NCBI RefSeq assembly: GCF_000482745.1
Contig: NZ_KI519494.1
Coordinates: 441,682-505,681, forward strand
Source: Oleidesulfovibrio alaskensis DSM 16109
GTDB taxonomy: Bacteria > Desulfobacterota > Desulfovibrionia > Desulfovibrionales > Desulfovibrionaceae
DNA: 64,000 nt
Reading direction: 5' to 3'
Within the stretch, counting starts at the first letter, position 1, and every line of letters begins with the position of its first letter. The notes under the pieces are model-generated. The model saw nothing but the letters and a program-made list of their open reading frames with translations, was not told the origin of the DNA and did not search any database. Made by a program: the position numbers and the translations under genes. Below are positions 1-9,015 of the stretch, piece by piece.

Positions 1-1
1 A

Positions 2-70
2 GAAGTGCTGCTGGGTGTCAGCGAGCAGATGGATATGTATCTGCGCGAAGAACCGGGCAGCTGGCGATGA
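2..70 (+). CDS. 3' end of an unidentified protein (partial)
   Basis: The first bases read as the last 22 codons of a forward gene, ending in residues MYLREEPGSWR and TGA. The remainder lies outside the window. A strong intrinsic terminator follows 24 bases later, which supports a real gene end here. Too little is visible to name the family. Confidence 0.55.
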   Translation, partial: EVLLGVSEQMDMYLREEPGSWR

Positions 71-93
71 AGCCGCCGCATACGGCACAATGA

Positions 94-126
94 AAGCCGC
101 GCCGACTGAGGCCGCGGCTTTTTTTG
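94..126 (+). terminator. Intrinsic terminator of the gene entering from the left
   Basis: AAGCCGCG (94-101) pairs perfectly with CGCGGCTT (113-120), and a run of seven T follows from 119. Confidence 0.85.
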
Positions 127-179
127 GTGCCGGTGTCGTCAGCCGCGGCTGCCCGTGGCTGACCGTGCAGTGCGGGGTG

Positions 180-1094
180 CTATGGTTCCTGACAGTTTTT
201 GCACGGCGGCTTGTATTCTGCGTCGGCCCCGCGGTTGAAATTGACCGTGGAAAATGTGCCGTGCGAAAATACGCTGGTGGCATAGGCCACCGCAAGGGCA
301 AATAGCGCTGCACCCACGCCTATGCCCGCGGCATAGAACGGCGGTGCTGAAAGAGCCACGCGCATGAACAGCGTGGCAATGACAAAGCCGGAATTACGGA
401 ACACCGCGTGAAAGTTGGGCATGAACCGCTGCGTGATAAGCACCAGCAGAATGTCGGCAAATATCAGCACGGTGTAGAAGGTGATGAAAAAATCGTGGTG
501 CGTGCCGTAGATGAGAAAATCCAGCGCGTCATACAGCCCTATGCTTACAAAGGCCACAAACAGCACCAGTGCGAGAATTTTTTTGCTGAGCACATAACGC
601 ATACGTTCCGTGGGATCTTTGAGATAGCCCTGAAAACGCTGTACTCTGTAATAAACACCCAGAATAACGAAGATGCTGAGTGCTGCCGTACCCGATGCGG
701 CAACATGCAGCAGTGCCTCGGTGTCCTGCAGGACGGATATGGGTTCGTGCATCTGCGAAAGCGATTTGAAAGCATTGCGCAGCAATATAAGTGTCAGTAT
801 TTCAAGCTGCTTGCCAAGGGATTTGGTGACAGAGGTGGACAGGACGAAAATAAGGCTCATGACCTCGAGCACCAGCAGCATGGTGAACGCCAGATTGACC
901 GCATGAAAGTGGTTTGTGGGTGTCAGCGCAGCCATCCGGGGCGGCAGCAGGCCGTGCCTGTTCATTTCTATGGTGGCGATGCTGAGCAGAAAAATAATGA
1001 TGAGTGTATGCGCCACATACCGTTCCGTACGCGGGTGCTCCCAGAAGTGGTGCAGGATATCAAACAGATTGGCAGCGGGTTCAAGACGACTCAT
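180..1094 (-). CDS. Polytopic membrane protein with C-terminal CxxC
   Basis: This is a 304-residue integral membrane protein. I count about seven hydrophobic segments, at roughly residues 30-45, 68-88, 130-150, 172-190, 200-222, 238-252 and 255-275. The tail is soluble and ends in CKNC, a possible metal or disulfide site. The start is supported by GGAG seven bases upstream of ATG. I do not recognise a family or motif that assigns substrate or function. The gene stands alone, transcribed in the same direction as mobA upstream but separated from it by about 130 bases. It could be a sensor membrane module or an uncharacterised transporter. Membrane localisation is secure and function is unknown. 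Confidence 0.7.
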   Translation of the reverse strand: MSRLEPAANLFDILHHFWEHPRTERYVAHTLIIIFLLSIATIEMNRHGLLPPRMAALTPTNHFHAVNLAFTMLLVLEVMSLIFVLSTSVTKSLGKQLEILTLILLRNAFKSLSQMHEPISVLQDTEALLHVAASGTAALSIFVILGVYYRVQRFQGYLKDPTERMRYVLSKKILALVLFVAFVSIGLYDALDFLIYGTHHDFFITFYTVLIFADILLVLITQRFMPNFHAVFRNSGFVIATLFMRVALSAPPFYAAGIGVGAALFALAVAYATSVFSHGTFSTVNFNRGADAEYKPPCKNCQEP

Positions 1095-1228
1095 GACGTA
1101 CTCCGTGGCAATGGAAACATATTATAATAGTACGCGAAAAATCATTCAGGGCAAGGGGAATATGCTGCGGGGCCGGTCTCCGGCGGTTTGCGGGCAGCAA
1201 AGCGGCCCGGGCGCGGCGGAAAAAGACT

Positions 1229-1930
1229 TCAGGAGCGTTGCCAGCGCTGCGGGCGTGCTGCCAGAGAAGGAACGGGGCGGGGGCTGCCGTGCTGCAGGGC
1301 TTGCAGATCGTCGGGCGTGTTTATGTTGACGAATGTGTTCAGACCGGCATCGTACCGGCGCAGGCTTTCCATCGGGGGGGCCACGGGTGGGGTGCCGTTT
1401 TTTTCCAGCAGTTCGAACAGCCTGAATACATGCGGTATGCCCTGCTGTGCCAGCGTTTCCATAAAAGGCACACAGCTGCGCCGGTAAACGGCCACAAGCG
1501 GCATCCAGAATCCGTCGGCCTGTCTGGGCACCACTGCGGGGGCGTCGGGCCATTGCGCCGCAAGGCAAAGCAGATGTCGCAGCAGGGCCTGCACGGGGTG
1601 GGGGGCATCGCAGGGCAGCACCAGCACGGTATCGGCCGCGGCATGAAAAAGCGCGCTGTGCAGCCCCGCCAGCGGGCCGCCGACAGGCAGCATGTCGGGT
1701 ACGCAGCGCACCTGCGGAGGAATGTCGGCCGTGCGGGCGCAGTCGCCACCGGCAAACAGCAGTTCTCCGGTAAGAGAATACAGCAGCTCAAGCTGGCGGT
1801 CGCGTATGGTGCGGCCATGCACACGCAGCAGCCACTTGGAGGCACCGCCAAGGTGTGCGGCAAGCCGTGTGCCCTTGCCGCCGCCTATGACGGCGGCGGC
1901 AAACGATGAGGGCAGTCTGTCTTTCTGCAC
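1229..1930 (-). CDS. mobA: Molybdenum cofactor guanylyltransferase (MobA family)
   Basis: The protein probably transfers GMP from GTP to molybdopterin to make the guanine dinucleotide cofactor used by formate dehydrogenases and other Mo/W enzymes. The N-terminus carries the nucleotidyltransferase loop VIGGGKGTRL, and the ASKW region corresponds to the family's conserved Lys. The motif PVGGPLAGL and an acidic PCDAP segment follow, as expected of this fold. I chose the GTG at 1930, 233 residues. It lies just after the stop of the upstream gene with GAGG nine bases before it, whereas a longer frame would overlap the AhpD-like gene. MobA enzymes are usually about 200 residues, so a short tail is extra. 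Family confidence is high and start confidence moderate. Confidence 0.85.
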   Translation of the reverse strand: MQKDRLPSSFAAAVIGGGKGTRLAAHLGGASKWLLRVHGRTIRDRQLELLYSLTGELLFAGGDCARTADIPPQVRCVPDMLPVGGPLAGLHSALFHAAADTVLVLPCDAPHPVQALLRHLLCLAAQWPDAPAVVPRQADGFWMPLVAVYRRSCVPFMETLAQQGIPHVFRLFELLEKNGTPPVAPPMESLRRYDAGLNTFVNINTPDDLQALQHGSPRPVPSLAARPQRWQRS

Positions 1931-1934
1931 GGGG

Positions 1935-2252
1935 TCATGCCTCGTCGATGATATCAAAAGCCCAGCTGAGCGCTGCCGCCACCGTGGGGTAGCCGATGGT
2001 GGGAACAAGCAGAATAAGCGCGTGGCTTATCTGTTCCGGCGTGCAGCCTGCCTTGAGTGCCCGCCGTACATGGCTGTGTACCGCTCCTTCCGAACGTTGG
2101 GTCGCGGCCGCTGCCAGCTGCACCAGATGCGCCTGTGCCCCGTCCAGCGGGCCCGCCTGTGCCGTTGCTGCTCCCAGCTGCTGCAGGGCGTCCATGACGT
2201 CTGCATACTGCTGCCGCATTCTTTGAAAATGTCGTGGAGTCCGGTCGCTCAT
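1935..2252 (-). CDS. Carboxymuconolactone decarboxylase / AhpD-like protein
   Basis: A small all-helical protein of 105 residues in the carboxymuconolactone decarboxylase superfamily. The region HVRRALKAGCTPEQISHALILLVPTIGYP matches the family signature around a single Cys. AhpD-type members have CxxC, so peroxidase-reductase chemistry is doubtful here; single-Cys members are often decarboxylase-like or uncharacterised. AGGAGG lies seven bases before ATG. The stop sits four bases before the mobA start, and the HD-GYP regulator ends 12 bases upstream, so the three may be co-transcribed. Substrate is unknown. Confidence 0.8.
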   Translation of the reverse strand: MSDRTPRHFQRMRQQYADVMDALQQLGAATAQAGPLDGAQAHLVQLAAAATQRSEGAVHSHVRRALKAGCTPEQISHALILLVPTIGYPTVAAALSWAFDIIDEA

Positions 2253-2263
2253 GGGGTACCCTC

Positions 2264-3835
2264 CTAGTGTGCGTCCTGATATTTTTCGCGTATGCGGTCT
2301 ATTTCTTCCATATTGGCAAACAGCGCATCCACCAGCGCAGGGTCGAATATCCGCCCTTTTTCGGCCTGTATGTAATCAAGCACTTTTTCCTGCGGCCATG
2401 CTTCCTTGTATACACGTTTGCTGGACAGCGCGTCAAAGATGTCGGCCAGGCAGGTGATGCGTCCCGCAATGTGTATGCCGTCACCTTTGAGCCCCTGAGG
2501 ATATCCCGTACCGTCCCAGCGCTCGTGGTGTTCGTGCGCTATGATGGCCGCCGCCTGCATGATGGGGCGTTCCGAAGTATTCAGAATATGGTAGCCGATG
2601 GTGGTGTGGGTTTTCATCACCTCGCGTTCCTCATCGGTAAGCCTGCCGGGTTTGAGCAGTATGGCGTCGGGAATGCCTATCTTGCCCACATCATGCATGG
2701 GCGAAGCATGCAGATACAGTTCCGCGGTTTCTTCTCCCAGTCCGGCGGCACGGGCCAGCAGTCTGGTGAATTCCGCAACGCGGCGCACATGGTGTGCCGT
2801 TTCCTTGGAGCGGCTTTCCACCACATCGCCCAGCCGCAGAATGACTTCCTTCTGCGTGTTGATGATTTCTTTATTCAGATAGACGTTGTCGAATGCCACT
2901 GCCACGTTGTTGGTAAACACCTGCAGCAGATTTTCATCCGGCGGGGTGACACCGCTCAGCCCTTCCAGATAGATAAGATGCTCTCTGCCGTTGCGTGCCG
3001 GAAAATAGCCCACATAGTCGCGTCCGTTGAATATGCTGCGTTTTTCCTCCACGGCCTGCTGCACTGCGGCACGCACGTCCGATGAAAGCTGCGGGCAGCC
3101 CTCGTCCGTCTGCAGGGCGTCGTATTTGCCCGTGGCCGCAATAAACTGCAGCGATTCATGATTTTCGCTTGTGGCGGTGAACCCCGATGTCTGCACATAC
3201 ACTGAGCCGGAGAACAGTCCGTACAATGAAGAAAGCTGGGTGAGCACTCCCTGCGCAAGCTGGCGGATGGAGCGGATGCGGAAAAGATCGGCCGATGCGT
3301 CGATGATATGGCGCAGTCCCTGTCTGTTCTGTTCAATGACCCGCAGGTCACGGTACGAACGCAGCGCAGTATATACGGTGGTAAAGAGCCGCTGCGAGGT
3401 AAGCTCCGCCTTGTGCTTGTAGTCGTTTATGTCATAGTTGATGATCACCTTGCGTTCCGGCGCCTGTCCGGGCTGTCCCGTGCGCAGGATGATGCGCACC
3501 AGTCTGTTGTCCAGTTCTTCGCGTATGGCTCTTGCCACATGCAGACCGGCATGGTTGCTTTCCATCACCACATCCAGCAGCACCACGGCTATGTCTTTTT
3601 CCGTGCGCAGAATTTCCATGGCCTGCGCGCCCGTGTAGGCACTGATGCAGCGCAGGGGAATGCCGTCGAATGTGAAATCCTCCAGCACCAGCCGGGTGGT
3701 GGTGTGCACGTCCTCCTCATCGTCTACGATAAGCAGGGTCCAGTGTGCGTCCGCCGCCGCGGATTCCTGTACAGGTTCTTCTTCGGCGAATATCAGTTCG
3801 TCGTCAGCAGGCGTTGCGATATGGGCTGGTGACAT
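2264..3835 (-). CDS. Response regulator with DUF3369 and HD-GYP output
   Basis: A cytoplasmic regulator of 523 residues. The N-terminal receiver (about 40-160) has the acidic pair in LLIVDDEED and the phosphoacceptor Asp in LLDVVMES. A GAF-like DUF3369 region follows (about 180-320). The C-terminal HD-GYP domain (about 330-510) retains the metal-binding MHDVGK and the HHERWDGTGYP motif expected of cyclic-di-GMP phosphodiesterases. Start at 3835 is chosen because AAGGAG lies five bases upstream. A sensor kinase ends 84 bases upstream in the same direction, so the pair very likely forms one two-component system in which an extracytoplasmic ligand alters c-di-GMP breakdown. Domain calls are firm; catalytic activity is inferred. 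Confidence 0.92.
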   Translation of the reverse strand: MSPAHIATPADDELIFAEEEPVQESAAADAHWTLLIVDDEEDVHTTTRLVLEDFTFDGIPLRCISAYTGAQAMEILRTEKDIAVVLLDVVMESNHAGLHVARAIREELDNRLVRIILRTGQPGQAPERKVIINYDINDYKHKAELTSQRLFTTVYTALRSYRDLRVIEQNRQGLRHIIDASADLFRIRSIRQLAQGVLTQLSSLYGLFSGSVYVQTSGFTATSENHESLQFIAATGKYDALQTDEGCPQLSSDVRAAVQQAVEEKRSIFNGRDYVGYFPARNGREHLIYLEGLSGVTPPDENLLQVFTNNVAVAFDNVYLNKEIINTQKEVILRLGDVVESRSKETAHHVRRVAEFTRLLARAAGLGEETAELYLHASPMHDVGKIGIPDAILLKPGRLTDEEREVMKTHTTIGYHILNTSERPIMQAAAIIAHEHHERWDGTGYPQGLKGDGIHIAGRITCLADIFDALSSKRVYKEAWPQEKVLDYIQAEKGRIFDPALVDALFANMEEIDRIREKYQDAH

Positions 3836-3919
3836 GGGAACTCCTTTGTAGCCGGCCGGTGCCGGAATGTATGGCATCATGCTTTGCCGCCGCGCATCTG
3901 TTCCGGTGGTCCGCACGGG

Positions 3920-6814
3920 TTATGTCTGTACTGCAGAGGGGGAATCCTGCATGGGCACGGTTATGGTGAATGTGGTGCCGTCGCCCGGAGTGCTGCGGCA
4001 CTGCACGGTACCTTTGAGTCTGCGTGTTACAAGGTTGTATACGATGTGCATGCCCAGTCCGGTGCCGCCGTTGCCTCTGCGTGTGGAAAAAAACGGTTCG
4101 AACACGCGTGAAAGAATTTCCGGCGTCATGCCTTTGCCGTTGTCGGCAAGGGTGAGTGTCAGGTCATTTCCCTGACGGACGGCGTGTATGCTCAGCACGC
4201 CGTTTTCCATGCCGTCAAAGGCATGCAGCAGGGCGTTTGTCAGAATATTGGTGACTATCTGCATGAACACGCCGGGATAGCTGGTGATAACAAGGTCCTT
4301 GTCGCCGGACAGTTCGACGCGGTGCGAAGTGCGTTTGTAGCGCGGACGCAGACTGACAAGCACTTCTTCAAGATAGTCCAGCACGTTGAAGCGGCGGGTA
4401 TCTTCATCGGACTGATCAACGGCAACCTGCTTGAAGCTGCGTACCAGATCCGCCGCGCGGGAAAGATTCATGCGGGTGGCGGTCAGGGACTCGTTGCCCA
4501 CGCGCAGAAAGTTTTCAATATCCGAACGTTTCATGCCGCCGGATCTGTACAGCTCTTCAAGCTGCTGCATTTTTTCCTGCAGATAGGATGTGCTGGTCAC
4601 TCCGATGCCGATGGGAGTGTTGATTTCGTGCGCCACACCGGCCACCAGCCCGCCCAGCGCTGCCATTTTTTCTGTTTCCACAAGCTGGTGCTGAGCCTGA
4701 CGCAGATGCTCCAGCGATGTCTGCAGTTCGGCGGTGCGTGCAGCAACCCGCTCTTCAAGTTCTTCATTCAGGCGTTCCAGCTCGGTGCGCGCGGTCACCC
4801 GTGCCGTGATATCGGTCATGAATCCTTCGATAACGCAGATGCTGTCGCCGGACGACCGGCAGGGTGACGTGCCGCTGCCGGATATCATCATGCCGCCTTC
4901 CCATACCCAGCGCGTTTCACCGTCGGAACGGATTATGCGGTATTCGACAGCGTAGCGGTGCGGCGATGCGTCTATGGCGCCGGTAATGCGGGGCAGGTCT
5001 TCGGGGTGGGCCAGCCCCCGCAGATTTCTGCCGTGCTGCACAAAATCATCGGGGGCAAACCCTGTCAGCGGCAGACAGCCTTCGCTGGCAAAAAGAAACG
5101 TGCCGTCGCCGCCGGTCTGCCTGCGGAAAGCCATGCCCGGCAGGTTTGAAAGCAGTACCGAATAGCTGCGTTCACGTTCTGCCAGAGCGTCCTGTGCTTT
5201 TTTGCGTTCGGTGGCATCCTGCCCGGCGGAAAGCAATCCGGTCACGTTGCCGGAAGCATCGCGCAGCGGCCTGTTGAGCCATGAAATCCAGACCCGTTCG
5301 CCGTTTTTGCGTATGTTTTCATTTTCATGGCAGGCATAGGTTTCCGGATTTTCCAGAATACGCCGCAGCAGTTCGGAATACGGGGTGCCGTCCGCGTTTT
5401 GCGGCAGAATTGTTGCCGCAACGCTTTTTCCTGTCAGCTCATGTTCCTCGTATCCGAAAAAGGACAGTCCGTACTCGTTGATGAATTCTATCTGCCCGTT
5501 GCGGTCGATATGCATGATGACCGAACGCGCGTTGTCCACCAGTTCGCGATAGCGGGTTTTGGCTTCGCGCAGGCTCTGCTCCACGGCTCTTTGTCTGACA
5601 AGGTGGTGCGATTCAAGAGCCAGTGCCAGCACCAGCAAAGCCACCAGCACACCGGCGGGCAGCAGCACCTGCCGGTACCGTGTGAAAAAAGAGGGAGGCC
5701 TGTTCAGCACGGTGCTTTCTGCGGGAATGCTGTCAGAGGAAATACCGTACCGGGCCAGCAGCTCGTGGTTGAATACAAACCGGTTGATATTTTCGGTGAT
5801 GACGGGGATGCGCGATGGCGGGGTGCCCTGTGCTATGCGCAGCGCCATGCGGGCGGCTTCACGTCCCTGCATGACTCCGTCCGTCAGTTTTCCGCCCACA
5901 ATGCCTTTGTCGGCATAAAAGCCGAAAACGGCAAAAACCGGCCTGTCTGTCGCCGCAAGGATATGGCGCAGACTCTGCCTGTACGATTGCACATTGCCCG
6001 CTGTGTCCTGCAGGGCCGAAAGCAGCACAATGGCTTCGGTACCCTGCAGCGCGGCAAGCTGTCTGCCCAGATCCGCAAAGGTATAGGCGTCCCACAGTTC
6101 CATGCGCCCGTGTTCCGGTATACCGGCAGTCTGCAGCGCCAGTTCGTGCGTCATGGCACGGCCGGTTTCCGAACGGTCGCTGATGACAATAAACCGCGAT
6201 GTCTGCGGCAGCATGGCTGCCGCAGCCTGTATGGTTTCGCGTATGCTGACTTTTTCGGCGATGCCCGTGACGTCGTCATGCCCGCGCAGTGCGTCGGGGG
6301 TATAGTTGTTGTACCCGCAGAAGACCACACGGCTGCCGGGGGCGATGGCTTCGTGTTCGTCCAGCAGGGTGTTCAGGGCGATGTTGTCGGCGGTAATGAT
6401 GACGTCGGGCGGGTCCTGCGCGTATTTGTCGCGCAGCAGGGCCAGTATGTCGGCGCGGTATGCTGCATCGGGATGCCGCTTGGTGTCCATGAATTCGACT
6501 GAAAGCCGCATGGTGCCGTTGGAAGCGTCTATGGCCGGCCCCAGAACTTCCTGAACGCCGCTGTTGATATCCTGCACCCACAGCATGTTGGGGTGATAGG
6601 AATGTACCAGCAGAAAGTGCGTGCGCCCTGTGCCGGGAGGGGGCTGCGCCGACGCGTTCCGGGGCGGTGCCCAGCACAGGAAGAAAACTGCAGCCGCAAG
6701 CAGGAACAGGGTCGGCAGAACCGCGCGCGGGTGCATGGCGTTATCCGGCGCGCAGGGGGGGCACTGTACGGTGCGCGTTGTCTGCGGAGCAGATAACGGT
6801 AAAGGCATGACCAT
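3920..6814 (-). CDS. Sensor histidine kinase with periplasmic ABC-type binding domain and two PAS domains
   Basis: A 964-residue membrane kinase. After a hydrophobic signal-like segment (about 30-55) comes a periplasmic ABC_sub_bind-type domain (about 65-375). A transmembrane helix (about 395-415) follows, then two PAS domains (about 430-550 and 560-680), a coiled coil, and a kinase core. The H box is VAGVAHEINTPIG, with N box around ILTNALLHAF, G1 DNGKGM and G2 GGTGLGM, all intact. ATG 6814 has AGG five bases upstream; an internal ATG at residue 27, directly before the signal-like helix, is an alternative. The HD-GYP regulator downstream is the obvious partner. The ligand cannot be read from sequence; related binding folds recognise small organic solutes. 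Confidence 0.92.
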   Translation of the reverse strand: MVMPLPLSAPQTTRTVQCPPCAPDNAMHPRAVLPTLFLLAAAVFFLCWAPPRNASAQPPPGTGRTHFLLVHSYHPNMLWVQDINSGVQEVLGPAIDASNGTMRLSVEFMDTKRHPDAAYRADILALLRDKYAQDPPDVIITADNIALNTLLDEHEAIAPGSRVVFCGYNNYTPDALRGHDDVTGIAEKVSIRETIQAAAAMLPQTSRFIVISDRSETGRAMTHELALQTAGIPEHGRMELWDAYTFADLGRQLAALQGTEAIVLLSALQDTAGNVQSYRQSLRHILAATDRPVFAVFGFYADKGIVGGKLTDGVMQGREAARMALRIAQGTPPSRIPVITENINRFVFNHELLARYGISSDSIPAESTVLNRPPSFFTRYRQVLLPAGVLVALLVLALALESHHLVRQRAVEQSLREAKTRYRELVDNARSVIMHIDRNGQIEFINEYGLSFFGYEEHELTGKSVAATILPQNADGTPYSELLRRILENPETYACHENENIRKNGERVWISWLNRPLRDASGNVTGLLSAGQDATERKKAQDALAERERSYSVLLSNLPGMAFRRQTGGDGTFLFASEGCLPLTGFAPDDFVQHGRNLRGLAHPEDLPRITGAIDASPHRYAVEYRIIRSDGETRWVWEGGMMISGSGTSPCRSSGDSICVIEGFMTDITARVTARTELERLNEELEERVAARTAELQTSLEHLRQAQHQLVETEKMAALGGLVAGVAHEINTPIGIGVTSTSYLQEKMQQLEELYRSGGMKRSDIENFLRVGNESLTATRMNLSRAADLVRSFKQVAVDQSDEDTRRFNVLDYLEEVLVSLRPRYKRTSHRVELSGDKDLVITSYPGVFMQIVTNILTNALLHAFDGMENGVLSIHAVRQGNDLTLTLADNGKGMTPEILSRVFEPFFSTRRGNGGTGLGMHIVYNLVTRRLKGTVQCRSTPGDGTTFTITVPMQDSPSAVQT

Positions 6815-6903
6815 ATGTCCTGACCTGTTGATTTGAAGTGAACGGCAGGGCCTATGGTAGCATAACGGAATATGCTTACAAGGATATTATAGAAACGGCG
6901 ATG

Positions 6904-7344
6904 TCAGCCGCGGCGGTCGGCCGGTGATGATGCGATGATGGAAGCATCCTGCATGAGGTCCGAAAGTGTGATTGCTTCCAGTTCCTGTTCCATGGCTCTG
7001 GATATCCTGATCCACACCTGCCGTGTTCTGCACTGGTGCGCGCGTTCACAGGCTGTTTCGTCCCGGCTGCACTCGGTCATGTGGATACCCCCTTCCATCA
7101 CGCGCACAATGTGCCCCAGTGTCAGTTCCTGAGGGTCTGCGGCCAGCAGGTGTCCGCCGGCGGCACCCCGCACGCTGGTTACCAGCCCTTCTTTTTTCAG
7201 GGGTTTCAGTATCTGCTCGATAAACTGGACGGTCACACCGGTGCTTTGCGAAAGCATGGACGCCCTGCGGGGGGTATTGTCGTCGTGCAGGGCAAGGTCA
7301 AGCAGCAGGCGTGTGGCGTATCTGGTGCGGGCAGAAAGCTTCAT
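6904..7344 (-). CDS. Rrf2 family regulator with three-cysteine cluster
   Basis: A 146-residue winged-helix repressor of the Rrf2/IscR family. The N-terminal motif KLSARTRYATRLLLDLA and the recognition helix around VQFIEQILKPLKKEGLV are typical. The wing RGAAGGHLLA is followed by TECSRDETACERAHQC, giving C-x6-C-x5-C, which in IscR and NsrR binds an iron-sulfur cluster. It therefore probably senses iron-sulfur status, redox or nitric oxide. It has its own promoter on the same strand at 7401-7429 and is monocistronic. It is not next to the nif/isc-like genes in this window, so its regulon is not evident. Confidence 0.9.
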   Translation of the reverse strand: MKLSARTRYATRLLLDLALHDDNTPRRASMLSQSTGVTVQFIEQILKPLKKEGLVTSVRGAAGGHLLAADPQELTLGHIVRVMEGGIHMTECSRDETACERAHQCRTRQVWIRISRAMEQELEAITLSDLMQDASIIASSPADRRG

Positions 7345-7400
7345 TATGCTTGCAATCCTGTATAATGTTCAGGCGGCAGTGCTGGCGGGGTGTCTGTTTT

Positions 7401-7429
7401 TCTTTAGTACGCAGCTTTTGCAACGTCAA
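7401..7429 (-). promoter_or_regulatory. Sigma70-type promoter for the Rrf2 gene
   Basis: On the minus strand TTGACG (7424-7429) and TAAAGA (7401-7406) are separated by exactly 17 bases, about 60 bases upstream of the Rrf2 start. Autoregulation by Rrf2 proteins is common but no clear palindrome was identified. Confidence 0.6.
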
Positions 7430-7527
7430 GAAATCGTTATTTTTTACGGGCTGTTGTCGTTATAATATGCCGATTTTTATCTATTTTTTTAATATCAATG
7501 GCATTTTGAATACCCGTGGGGGGCATT

Positions 7528-8742
7528 TCACTGCTTCTGCGGCCGTGCGGCATAGACTTTTGCCAGCCCGCCGCGGGCTGTTTCGCGATACAGGCTGGGC
7601 AGGTCGTGACCTGTCTGGGCCATGACGGCCACCACTTCGTCAAAGGGAATGCGGTGCATGCCGTCGGACAGGATGGCCATCTGCGCACGGGAAAGGGCAC
7701 GGGTGGCCGCGCAGGCGTTACGTTCTATACAGGGAATCTGCACCAGCCCGTCCACAGGGTCGCATGTCAGCCCCAGATGGTGCTCCAGACCCATTTCGGC
7801 AGCGTATTCTATCTGCCGCACCGTACCGCCCATCATCTGGGTGGCGGCGGCCGCCGCCATGGCGCAGGCAGAGCCCACCTCGCCCTGACAGCCAACCTCC
7901 GCGCCAGAAATGGACGCATTGTGCTTGATTATGTTGCCGAAAAGTCCTGCCGTGGCCAGAGCCCGCAGAATATCCTGCTCGGTGGCTTTCAGCGTTTCGC
8001 GCAGGTAATAGAGCACGGCGGGCACGATGCCGCATGAACCGCATGTGGGGGCTGTGACTATGATGCCGCCTGCCGCGTTTTCTTCAGCCACGGCCAGCGC
8101 ATAGGCCGTCACCTTGCCGGTCTGGTGCATGCTTTTGTGCGCCAGCTTTGTGCGCGACATATAGTTCCATGCCTGCCTGCGCAGCCCTATGGAACCGGGC
8201 AGAACTCCCTGCGCAGTCAGACCGCGTTCCAGCGCCTGCTGCATGGCCTGCCATATGGTTTTCAAAAAGGGCCATACGGTTTCGCCTTCATAACGGGCCA
8301 CATATTCCCAGTAGGTTATGCCCTTATCTTCGCACAGGGCCATTACCGAAGCCAGATCAGGGTGCGGGTAGACGCCCTGCTGCTGCCTGCGGGGTTCGTC
8401 TTCGCCCATGATGGCGCCGCCGCCCACGCTGTACACTTTCCAGCTGCCGGTTACGTTGCCGTTGCTGTCCTGCGCTTCAAACAGCATGCCGTTGGGATGC
8501 CGGGGCATGCGTTCTTCCGGTTTCCAGACTATTTCACAGCGCTCTTCACCCAGTGCGGCTGTAACGGCCCGGTCGGTCAGGTGGCCTTTGCCTGTGGATG
8601 CCAGACTTTCATACAGGGTCACGCGGAACCGTGCGGCTTCGGGGTGCTGTTCCACAAAAAGACGTGCGGCGTTCTGCGGTCCCATGGTGTGGCTGGAAGA
8701 AGGGCCGGAGCCGATGCGGTAAAGCTCTGTTATGCTGTCCAT
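7528..8742 (-). CDS. sdaA: L-serine ammonia-lyase, iron-sulfur dependent, single-chain
   Basis: This enzyme deaminates L-serine to pyruvate and ammonia using a [4Fe-4S] cluster. The beta-domain signature IGSGPSSSHTMGP is at the N-terminus (about 10-25). The alpha domain carries TAPTCGSCGIVPAVL and the downstream cysteines in CDPVDGL and IPCIERNA that ligate the cluster. The 404-residue length suits the fused single-chain form. Start 8742 is chosen because GAGGG immediately precedes it and the conserved N-terminus begins there. The gene is flanked by unlinked, divergently transcribed AIM24. A role in serine catabolism to pyruvate fits an anaerobe. Confidence 0.93.
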   Translation of the reverse strand: MDSITELYRIGSGPSSSHTMGPQNAARLFVEQHPEAARFRVTLYESLASTGKGHLTDRAVTAALGEERCEIVWKPEERMPRHPNGMLFEAQDSNGNVTGSWKVYSVGGGAIMGEDEPRRQQQGVYPHPDLASVMALCEDKGITYWEYVARYEGETVWPFLKTIWQAMQQALERGLTAQGVLPGSIGLRRQAWNYMSRTKLAHKSMHQTGKVTAYALAVAEENAAGGIIVTAPTCGSCGIVPAVLYYLRETLKATEQDILRALATAGLFGNIIKHNASISGAEVGCQGEVGSACAMAAAAATQMMGGTVRQIEYAAEMGLEHHLGLTCDPVDGLVQIPCIERNACAATRALSRAQMAILSDGMHRIPFDEVVAVMAQTGHDLPSLYRETARGGLAKVYAARPQKQ

Positions 8743-9015
8743 ATGCCCTCGCGGCTGTAGGCGGTGCGCAGGCAATGCGGCGGACGTGAAAAGCACAGAA
8801 AACAAAGGCGTCACATGCTTGCCTGTCAGTGGTACTGTTCAGGTAGCGTTACTCACGGCAATCGTCAATGGCCTGTCGCCGCGGCGGGGTGGCCGGTGGT
8901 ATTTGTGCTGGTGCAGACGGCGCCGGCAGGTGTATAGCAGCGGGAGCATGCGCAAATGGGGCGCGGCATCCAGTAAAGGCAGCATACGCCGGAAAACGAG
9001 ATACGGGAGTGCGTG

